Virus record (IMG/VR): IMGVR_UViG_3300028676_000005
Coordinates: 124,001 to 188,000 of that record
Strand: one strand, 5' to 3'
Length of the DNA: 64,000 bases
From: a virus
A program made the position numbers and the translations under genes. The notes under the pieces are model-generated. The model saw nothing but the letters and a program-made list of their open reading frames with translations, did no database searches and was not told where the DNA came from. This document shows positions 13,834-20,831 of this stretch, piece after piece (position 1 is the stretch's first letter; every line of letters begins with the position of its first letter).

Positions 13834-15842
13834 TGTACTTCACCTTTGATGGTTTGGATGATCTTTTCGATGCTGGAACCGTCTACACCATTTACCATAG
13901 GTATACCCAGTTCAGTTGCTTTTAATATTTTGCTTTTACTTGGACGTTCTCCTTTTAAAAGGAATTGGCAATCCCTGGTCAAGTTGTCAACCAGCTCGAT
14001 ACCATGTCCGGCAAAGAACTCAATTAACTCCTCGCGAGATTGCCCCAGAGACCCAGTAACGACACCCTTAATAAGCAGGTCAGGGGACTCTTCGGACGTG
14101 GCATGCAGAATTCGCAAAATATCTCTTGCGTTTTCATAAGCATCTTCATTACGGAGCATTACAGCAATTGGTAATGCCAGCCCAGTAGAAAACCCAGGGA
14201 TGGCCATTACATTTTCCGGTTTGCTCAAAAAGCTGAGCACTTCTGTCTGAGCTGCTACTTGATGGATACCTGGAGCAATTGTGGTTACATCGCCATTGAT
14301 AATACTGCTAGGCAATGCATTTGCCAGTTTCTTGGCCCTTGTGAGATCAATGCCGGGCAACCCAAGTGCTTTAATAACGATATGCCAAGGTTGATACAAA
14401 GCAGCTTGAATGCGCTTGTAGATCTTCTCACCCACATGCTTTTCTTTAATGTGCCAAAGAACATCTGAGGTTTGTTCAATTACACCGGCGTCAATCAGTT
14501 GACCTAATTTAACCGGACCCAAATCTTCAATGTCTAAGCAACGTTTGTCTACTAATGCAGCACAACGCATTAACAACTGCGCAGGGCAACCAGCGACGTT
14601 ATTACAGACCAGTTCTGCACTGTTCTTGCTCTTACGCGTCTCCAGTACCGAAGAGCAGCTAGGGCACTCTGTAGGAGCTTCAAACAGTTTGCCTTTACCA
14701 TGTGTCACGATTTTGTGTAAACGTGGGATTACATCGCCATTGCGACTAACAATAATCACCGAATCTTGCCGAAGACCTAATGACAAGAACTGATAAATGT
14801 TATCCAGGCTTGCCCGATCACAAACCACCCCACCTAACTTAACAGGAAGGTAGTTTACACATGGTGTCACACGACCGGTTTTGCCAACCTGCCAATCAAT
14901 ACTTAAAGGAGAAGTTTCGACTTCTTCGTTAGGGAACTTGTAAGCAATGGCGTAGTTAGGATATTTGTTAGTAACACCCAATTCATCCCATCGCGCCAAT
15001 TTGTTAATTTTGCGGACAATCCCGTCCACTGGGATGTTGCGCAACTGCTTGTTATTTTCAATATCATTGGGGTGTGCTTCTGGCGCAACGTAAAACCCCA
15101 GTAAGGTCCACTTATGTCGTAAACCGGAATATTTTTCTGCACCAAAATTGGTGTCTGACCAGTAAACGTTGAAGTCCAGTAAGTTAAGCGCGTTTACGTC
15201 CATGTTCTTTTCCAAAGCACGGACAAACCCTGCCGCTGCATTACGCGGAGTTGTTTTCTTTTTGATAGCGATATCATTGTAGATTTCGAAATCAAAGATG
15301 GTCATGTACGCTTCACCGCGGACGACTATTGTGTCTGGGCAATTACTGATAGCACGAAGCTTCTTTGGAATATTCCGAAATAATGGCAGGGAGTGGGTTA
15401 CGTCTTCACCCTCTTCACCGTCACCACGAGTAGTCATGGACACTAGTTCCAATTCTTTATCGTTAAGCTTGCTGTACACTAGTTCTAATGCCAGACCATC
15501 CAACTTGTACTCATCAAAGAACTCATCGTCAACAAACTTTTCGCTAAAAGCTGTAAACTGTTCTTTGTTAATTGCTTTACGCAGGCTAAGCATCGGATTA
15601 GCAAATTTAACTACCTCTAATCCAACCCCAGTAGGTTCATGAATTGGCACCGGCTTGTTTTGGATTTCAAACATATCGTCAAACTCCGGGTGTTGCTCAC
15701 GGAGTTCGTTAAAACGAATTACTAAATCATCGTAAACATGATTCGGAATACTTGGTTTATCTTTGTTAAAGTACAAATGAGCATGGTGAAGAATCTCTTT
15801 GTTGAGTCTTTCCAACTCTGCAAACGGGGATTCGGTTGTCAT
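13830..15842 (-). CDS. ligA: NAD-dependent DNA ligase
   Basis: The 670-residue length equals that of bacterial LigA, so this is a full enzyme that seals nicks using NAD. An N-terminal Ia-like region precedes the adenylation domain. The lysine motif EYKLDG lies near residue 112, and nucleotide-binding motifs such as GRVTPC follow. A four-Cys zinc finger (CPSC about residue 392, then CNNVAGC) leads into helix-hairpin-helix repeats (for example ALGLPGIDLTRAKKLANALP). A C-terminal BRCT domain occupies about residues 586-670 (IKGVVTGSLGQSREELIEFF). It is downstream of a strong hairpin at 15871-15900 and is coupled to the next gene by an ATGA overlap. Confidence 0.95.
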   Translation of the reverse strand: MTTESPFAELERLNKEILHHAHLYFNKDKPSIPNHVYDDLVIRFNELREQHPEFDDMFEIQNKPVPIHEPTGVGLEVVKFANPMLSLRKAINKEQFTAFSEKFVDDEFFDEYKLDGLALELVYSKLNDKELELVSMTTRGDGEEGEDVTHSLPLFRNIPKKLRAISNCPDTIVVRGEAYMTIFDFEIYNDIAIKKKTTPRNAAAGFVRALEKNMDVNALNLLDFNVYWSDTNFGAEKYSGLRHKWTLLGFYVAPEAHPNDIENNKQLRNIPVDGIVRKINKLARWDELGVTNKYPNYAIAYKFPNEEVETSPLSIDWQVGKTGRVTPCVNYLPVKLGGVVCDRASLDNIYQFLSLGLRQDSVIIVSRNGDVIPRLHKIVTHGKGKLFEAPTECPSCSSVLETRKSKNSAELVCNNVAGCPAQLLMRCAALVDKRCLDIEDLGPVKLGQLIDAGVIEQTSDVLWHIKEKHVGEKIYKRIQAALYQPWHIVIKALGLPGIDLTRAKKLANALPSSIINGDVTTIAPGIHQVAAQTEVLSFLSKPENVMAIPGFSTGLALPIAVMLRNEDAYENARDILRILHATSEESPDLLIKGVVTGSLGQSREELIEFFAGHGIELVDNLTRDCQFLLKGERPSKSKILKATELGIPMVNGVDGSSIEKIIQTIKGEVQ

Positions 15843-15870
15843 CGTAAAAACCTCTATGCAGCAATAAGGT

Positions 15871-15900
15871 TAACTGGTGAACCTCACGGTTCACCAGTTA
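15871..15900 (-). terminator. Hairpin between 15905-16354 and the ligase gene
   Basis: A 13-bp perfect stem (TAACTGGTGAACC and complement) with a 4-base loop. It lies 5 bases past the stop of 15905-16354 and about 30 bases upstream of the ligase start. Confidence 0.75.
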
Positions 15901-15904
15901 GGTA

Positions 15905-16354
15905 TTAAGCAACTTCTTTGACGCAATGTTCTTCTTTGTAAACTTCATTCAATGCTGCGAGATCCAGAATGTCTTGATCTCGTTTAGCTTTAGGACGTTC
16001 GGGACGAGAGTACCCGCCACGCTTAAACACGATCATTGCGATCAGGTTGTAAACGTACAGCCCTCGAACTTTATCCGTCTTGAAGTACGGGTTGTACTTA
16101 CGAATCCAGATACCAGGGAATTCTGGCAGGTTCAGTGCAACGTCAACCATTGGATGCAAAAAGACACGATGTTCGTTAGCCAGCTTACGGAACTCTTCTT
16201 CCGCTACCCAGATATTCAGGTCTGCCGTACGATCGCGCATACCGCGCAACAGCAGGCAGGCACCACCACCAACTACGATGACGTCCTTACGAACACCAGT
16301 CTTTTCAGAAAACTCATCCAGAGCTTTAACTACGGCTTCGACTGATTCAAGCAT
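15905..16354 (-). CDS. Nucleotidyltransferase-fold protein, degenerate active site
   Basis: The 149-residue protein shows the minimal nucleotidyltransferase pattern GGGACLLLRGMRDRTADLNIWV near residues 26-47, where the canonical DxD becomes D-L-N. A later LIAMIVFKRGG lysine motif and a C-terminal RDQDILDLAAL helix match the same positions of its neighbour at 16347-16841, so the two are tandem paralogues. AbiEii-type toxins and the TglT/MenT group use this fold to transfer nucleotides to tRNA. The missing second Asp suggests that this copy may be inactive or differently specific. It overlaps the neighbour by 8 bases. Confidence 0.65.
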   Translation of the reverse strand: MLESVEAVVKALDEFSEKTGVRKDVIVVGGGACLLLRGMRDRTADLNIWVAEEEFRKLANEHRVFLHPMVDVALNLPEFPGIWIRKYNPYFKTDKVRGLYVYNLIAMIVFKRGGYSRPERPKAKRDQDILDLAALNEVYKEEHCVKEVA

Positions 16355-16841
16355 GATTTATCTTTCGCTTATGTAAAGTGAGACCCGCCGCATCAAGTTC
16401 GGATCTGGTGTTATTGACATTATCAAGAAGCTCTTTTAGCGCCTTGATATCTTTAGTATCTTGTGGAATCTTTTCTTTGTTTCGCTTAGGATGGTCACGC
16501 ATCATTTCTTTCTGCGCAATCAAACGTTCAACTGAATAAATCTGAACACCTTGAACGTCAACAACGTCAGCACGGGTAAAATCATCCGGCAATCGATGTA
16601 GATCGGTAATGCCATCAAACGCAACAAAAGAACCAGTAAGCCCCTCTTGTTGCGGTTTACGCATCAGAGCCCGATCGTAATATTCAGCGGGCACATCTAC
16701 GTCAAGATCGTTGGTGTACTTGCGAAGACCGAGCATTACTAAGGCAGCACCGGCACTTAAAACAATGTGTCGATGATCCAGGTTTAGTACTACAGAAAGT
16801 TGCTTGTACGCAGTTACTACTGCTTTACGATCCAGACTCAT
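16347..16841 (-). CDS. Nucleotidyltransferase-fold protein (AbiEii-like minimal NTase)
   Basis: The 164-residue protein contains SAGAALVMLGLRKYTNDLDV near residues 29-48, the G-S/A-x-A ... DxD pattern of small nucleotidyltransferases. A later VQGVQIYSVERLIAQKEMM segment matches the conserved lysine motif of the AbiEii/DUF1814-like group. The two acidic residues of DLDV are intact, unlike in the adjacent paralogue at 15905-16354. The substrate is unknown; RNA or protein modification is possible. It is the second gene behind the early-type promoter at 17244-17251. Confidence 0.68.
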   Translation of the reverse strand: MSLDRKAVVTAYKQLSVVLNLDHRHIVLSAGAALVMLGLRKYTNDLDVDVPAEYYDRALMRKPQQEGLTGSFVAFDGITDLHRLPDDFTRADVVDVQGVQIYSVERLIAQKEMMRDHPKRNKEKIPQDTKDIKALKELLDNVNNTRSELDAAGLTLHKRKINHA

Positions 16842-16845
16842 AAAA

Positions 16846-17157
16846 CTACCCCACCATATTTTCGTTCATGTGATGAATGATGTTTTCAATGCTCATGGCA
16901 TTGACAGCGCAGGCCACTGGATTCAACGAGGTATAGGCAATAGCCTTGGTCCCCATCGAATCAAACGATACCATTGCTTGATCCATCCCGGCAAAAGAGA
17001 TAACGGCGATTTTAGGATCACCATTATGCTTGATTGTAATAAATGCCTCACCGCCACCAATAGGCGAAGGGTGAAGTACCCCTAACGCGTCTTGGGTTAC
17101 TCGCACAGATACCCGCATAGGAGTTACCCCTCCAGAATGACTATTAAAAGAATTCAT
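16846..17157 (-). CDS. Hypothetical protein, 103 aa
   Basis: This is the first gene after the early-type promoter at 17244-17251, with an unusually structured leader. The protein has an N-terminal stretch of alternating strands (MRVSVRVTQDALGVL) and a GGGEAFITIKHNG segment, then a helical C terminus rich in Met and Asn. No family is recognised. It is followed at 4 bases by the nucleotidyltransferase pair. Confidence 0.68.
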   Translation of the reverse strand: MNSFNSHSGGVTPMRVSVRVTQDALGVLHPSPIGGGEAFITIKHNGDPKIAVISFAGMDQAMVSFDSMGTKAIAYTSLNPVACAVNAMSIENIIHHMNENMVG

Positions 17158-17164
17158 ATAGCTG

Positions 17165-17233
17165 TGTTCCTAAAAAATGTTCATGATTAAAGGAACACGC
17201 CAACGGAGGGGTAGAATATTACTACTCTACTCC
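17165..17233 (-). promoter_or_regulatory. Structured 5' leader with two hairpins
   Basis: Between the early promoter and the ATG at 17157 lie two inverted repeats. A 7-bp stem (TGTTCCT/AGGAACA at 17165-17197) contains the only Shine-Dalgarno-like AGGA. An 8-bp stem with one wobble spans 17208-17233. The first could mask the ribosome site and the second could end read-through from the SbcC-like gene; both roles are inferred. Confidence 0.45.
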
Positions 17234-17243
17234 TTACACTCTA

Positions 17244-17251
17244 GTAATATA
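17244..17251 (-). promoter_or_regulatory. Early-type promoter core TATATTAC
   Basis: On the minus strand the core is preceded by TTTTGAACC, resembling the GTTCA element before the copies at 7220 and 44052. It lies between the SbcC-like gene stop (17261) and the gene starting at 17157, and probably drives the early operon that runs to the ligase. Confidence 0.65.
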
Positions 17252-17260
17252 GGTTCAAAA

Positions 17261-19729
17261 TTATATCACTAAACTGCTCTTGTTGGGTGTGCCTGGTAAA
17301 GTGAGCCCTTCGTACTTGAAGGCAATTACGTTAGGGTCTTTCAGAATACCATACTGCCCAAAATAGTGGGACACCATGAACAGCTGACGAGCGCCTTTGC
17401 TCTGGGTATATTCTTGAATGAAGTTAAAGAAGCGCCCGCGTTTGATTTCGTCAAACGAAACACCAACTTCATCCATTACCAATGGAGCAGGCCAACCAAT
17501 GTAGGAAGCCATTACAAAACGAAATGCCCAGTCAATCATATCAGACTCACCAGCGCTGCAATCAGATATATCAGGCGTAGGATCTGCTTCGCCAGTCACC
17601 ACTGGAAACTTGTAGTTAAGATCACCATTGTCATTGCTGCACGGTTTAACGTACAAAGTGGTATTCCACACTTGTCTGATTACGTTGTTGATGTTACCAC
17701 ACAGGGTATTAATGAAATCCAACATCATCTTGCCAATCAAACCCTTGTTAGGGCATAGACCGTCCATCAAAACAGTGATAGTTGCGAGACGACGTTTCAT
17801 CCGCTCAATATCAGCGGTGATGGATTCCACAACAGCCGTAAGACTCTTGGCATTAATAATCGAGGTCATGTGTTCATTCTTGGTCACTGACAATTCGGTT
17901 ACCCGGTCGTCTACCAAATCACGAAGCTCTGCGTTTACTTTGTTATCCATCGCAATGAACAACTCGTTACGCAACAGACCTAACTCAATAACCTCTTTCT
18001 GATAATCGTTAATGCTAGCCAACTCAGAAGTAAACAAGGTTACTTTACGACGATAAAAGTTAATAAAGCCATTTTCACGAGTAAGTTGTTTTTCAAGATC
18101 CTTAACGTGGTTAGCTACTTCCAAGAGATTGTCTTTGTTAACAAGCTCTACACGGTTGTCAGCTAGGGCTTTCTCTACCAGCAGGGTGTCTTTATAGCTA
18201 ATGAGTTTATGGCGTTCCAGGTAAACATCCAGGAGGTTACAGAGCCTGCTAGAAGGAACCTTGCCAATGTCATACTCACGGATCAATGCGTGCAGCACAC
18301 GAACGTTGCTGTTCTCACGAATAAACCCAAGCAACTGATTCATCGAGCTAAACCACTCCGCATCGTTTTCAATGAGATTGGCTAGTTCTTTGATACGATC
18401 TTCAATACGCTTAATGTTTTCGCGAATGTTAATAATCAACTCTTGGGTGGTGCTAATATCCTTAGCAGTAAACCCAATTTTAAATTTAGAGGTGCAATCA
18501 GGGCACTCTACTGTCTCGGCATTTTGATAATGCTTTAACTTGTGTTCCGCCTGACTAAGGTTAGACTTTACATGCCGTAATTCATTTGCCAGCTGGTCAC
18601 TTTCATTACCATACTGCTTGTATGCCAAACTGGTCAGGTTTTCATCACTAACCAAGATAACTTTGCTTAGCAGATCTCTGAATGCGTTGGCAACGTTCTC
18701 CAGACCTTCCATAGGCGCGTCTGGGTCATTAAAGACGGCTTGGTTTTCTAGCAGTCCGGTATGCCTGGCAATGCTAGCCTCAGTGCGCACCAGATCTTCA
18801 CTGATAACCTTGGCTTGCTCAGTAAAAGCAGTTGGGTCTTGCAGCAAGTCGTCTAACCCATCCAGAAAGCCAGAGTGCTCTGCGATAGCGCCTTTGAGCA
18901 CGTTAGCTTTATCTTGGTGAGAGTAGAGTAAATTCTCTGCCGTTTCAAGAGCACTAACATATTCGTCTTTGCTCATCTGAACACCGCTTAACTTGTTAAC
19001 TGTTAGTTTGGTAACCAACAATTTAAAACGAGCAAGTTTGGAATTCAGCTCCGGATCTAGTTTAGCACTCTCCAGACGACCACGAAGAAGCAACGCCTTA
19101 GTAAGTTCGCTATCAACCTCCTTGACACGTCGCTCAAGCTCTTCTACGCCACAACCGTTAATAACACTAAGCTTATTGCTTTCCGCTGTGTGACGAGCAA
19201 TCTGGTTCTTAATAGCGCCTTTGATATCGTTGCGCTCTTGACGGAGTTTATTGTAAACCCCCATCGCATAGCTGGTGTCGTTTGGATAGATCTGAAGAAT
19301 AACTTCTTTACGACGGTTAGCACTCATGGTAGAGAAACGGTCAATCATCTTAATGCCGTTAAGCACTCGAATGAGACCAGCGTCAATTGTACCAAAGTGA
19401 TTACGCACCAATTCGTTAAAAGCAGTACTGGTACCACCAGTGTTTAATTCAGGCCCGTTATCTATTTTAAAGCTATGGCCATTACCCACACCTGTTCTGC
19501 TGGTAAGTTTATAAGTCTTACCGTTCATCTTCCATTCGGTGTATTTACGGCCCGCTTTATAGTTACCGTTCTCAGCAGCCCATGGATTAAGTTCTCGTAG
19601 AACAGAACTCTTGCCGACACCGTTAGGAGCGATCAGCAAGTTAATCATATGTTTGGTGTCAAGTTCTACCTTGGTAATTCCACTAGAAAGTAGCGGAACA
19701 TAATTTTCTAAAATTACTTTTGTCAACAT
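17261..19729 (-). CDS. SbcC/Rad50-like ATPase (phage gp46 type)
   Basis: The 822-residue protein has the order of the SMC-like nuclease ATPases. Walker A is APNGVGKS at residues 34-41. A long charged coiled-coil arm, a zinc-hook motif CPDC near 408-411 and a returning coil follow. The signature DCSAGE lies near 726 and Walker B LVMDE near 747. Partners of the SbcD/Mre11 type process DNA ends and drive recombination-dependent replication; no such nuclease gene is in this window. The N terminus MLTKVILENY fits the first strand of the ABC head. It is transcribed divergently from the baseplate spike gene 51 bases away. Confidence 0.88.
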   Translation of the reverse strand: MLTKVILENYVPLLSSGITKVELDTKHMINLLIAPNGVGKSSVLRELNPWAAENGNYKAGRKYTEWKMNGKTYKLTSRTGVGNGHSFKIDNGPELNTGGTSTAFNELVRNHFGTIDAGLIRVLNGIKMIDRFSTMSANRRKEVILQIYPNDTSYAMGVYNKLRQERNDIKGAIKNQIARHTAESNKLSVINGCGVEELERRVKEVDSELTKALLLRGRLESAKLDPELNSKLARFKLLVTKLTVNKLSGVQMSKDEYVSALETAENLLYSHQDKANVLKGAIAEHSGFLDGLDDLLQDPTAFTEQAKVISEDLVRTEASIARHTGLLENQAVFNDPDAPMEGLENVANAFRDLLSKVILVSDENLTSLAYKQYGNESDQLANELRHVKSNLSQAEHKLKHYQNAETVECPDCTSKFKIGFTAKDISTTQELIINIRENIKRIEDRIKELANLIENDAEWFSSMNQLLGFIRENSNVRVLHALIREYDIGKVPSSRLCNLLDVYLERHKLISYKDTLLVEKALADNRVELVNKDNLLEVANHVKDLEKQLTRENGFINFYRRKVTLFTSELASINDYQKEVIELGLLRNELFIAMDNKVNAELRDLVDDRVTELSVTKNEHMTSIINAKSLTAVVESITADIERMKRRLATITVLMDGLCPNKGLIGKMMLDFINTLCGNINNVIRQVWNTTLYVKPCSNDNGDLNYKFPVVTGEADPTPDISDCSAGESDMIDWAFRFVMASYIGWPAPLVMDEVGVSFDEIKRGRFFNFIQEYTQSKGARQLFMVSHYFGQYGILKDPNVIAFKYEGLTLPGTPNKSSLVI

Positions 19730-19780
19730 GGTAGAAACACCTATTGAGTTTAATTCTCTCTAAAGTATTCGGAGCGCAGT

Positions 19781-20776
19781 ATGAGTTTATTATCGCCCTT
19801 GGGTATGGGGACAGTTACAGCGACTAAAGATACAGACACAAATGAGATTATGGTTTACGTTCCAGGACTGTTCCCGCAGGCTGAGGGTCGAACAGTTGCC
19901 AACGTAGAACGAGTAGAGCGCTCTAGTAAAAATGCTTATGGCGAAGACGTAAGTAGCATCAGCATGAAGTCCAACTCCATTCCAGCAGTTTGGAAGAAGA
20001 TGGACAACAGCAACCGGATATCCTCGCCAGACGTTCGAGAAGGTAGCCAGGTTGCCGTTTACAAGGCTTCCGGACAAAACCAGTACTATTGGACTCTTGA
20101 TGGGGTAAACCCTGAGACGTTCCGCTTAGAGACCGTCATGCATGGTTGGAGTGCTAACCCTAATCTTGATGAGAATACCCCGTTTGATGTAAACAACTTT
20201 TACATCTGGGTAATGGATACTCGAAGTGGGTTGGTGCAATTACGAACAACCCAGGCTAACGGTGAAGCAGCGGCTTTTGATATTCAGATTAATACGGCTG
20301 CCGGAACACTTACTGTTGGGACTAATGACTCGTTAACTACAATTAACGATCCAGATCAGTCATACACCTATCAGAACTCGGAAGGTGCGACGTTTAACAT
20401 TGCCAGGAAATCTGCTAGTCTTTATCTGCCAGAGAACTTACAGCTCTTTGCTGATGAAATGATTGCGATTAAAACTAAAGCCCTTTTTGTTCAAGCGGAA
20501 ACGGCTGAAGTGGATATCGGTCTTACCAAATGGAAAGGTAAGGTTGAACGAACTGGTGATACTGAACAAATTGGCAACTATACTCAGGTTGGCGATTACA
20601 CTCAAACTGGTATGTACAAACATATGGGTGACGTGGATCGTACTGGTAACAGTGTTAGCACTGGTACTGTTATTGGCATGACAGACGTTCGTACCATGAC
20701 TGTAAGTCTTAACTTCCACTTCCATGGTGGTGTTGACAACGGTAATGGTTACACTACTCCTCCTCTACCAAGTTGA
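19781..20776 (+). CDS. Baseplate central spike protein (gpV/gp5 family-like)
   Basis: The 331-residue protein has an N-terminal OB-like region (MVYVPGLFPQAEGRTVANVE) and a middle beta-rich part. About residues 263-305 form a repeated stretch (ERTGDTEQIGNYTQVGDYTQ and onward) of the kind that makes a triple-stranded beta-helix needle. Near residue 312 it has the motif FHFHGG, an H-x-H of the sort that binds iron at the tip of contractile-tail spikes such as P2 gpV. It would pierce the outer membrane during injection. It is one of few plus-strand genes, ends in a bidirectional terminator and is preceded by GGAG 7 bases from the ATG. Confidence 0.78.
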   Translation: MSLLSPLGMGTVTATKDTDTNEIMVYVPGLFPQAEGRTVANVERVERSSKNAYGEDVSSISMKSNSIPAVWKKMDNSNRISSPDVREGSQVAVYKASGQNQYYWTLDGVNPETFRLETVMHGWSANPNLDENTPFDVNNFYIWVMDTRSGLVQLRTTQANGEAAAFDIQINTAAGTLTVGTNDSLTTINDPDQSYTYQNSEGATFNIARKSASLYLPENLQLFADEMIAIKTKALFVQAETAEVDIGLTKWKGKVERTGDTEQIGNYTQVGDYTQTGMYKHMGDVDRTGNSVSTGTVIGMTDVRTMTVSLNFHFHGGVDNGNGYTTPPLPS

Positions 20777-20789
20777 AACGCACCCATAC

Positions 20790-20820
20790 TACCCCTACAG
20801 GCTTTTGGCCTGTAGGGGTA
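20790..20820. terminator. Bidirectional terminator between spike and fibre genes
   Basis: A 13-bp perfect stem (TACCCCTACAGGC and complement) with a 5-base loop lies between the convergent stops at 20776 and 20832, so it can serve both strands. Confidence 0.8.
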
Positions 20821-20831
20821 GGGGTTTATAT

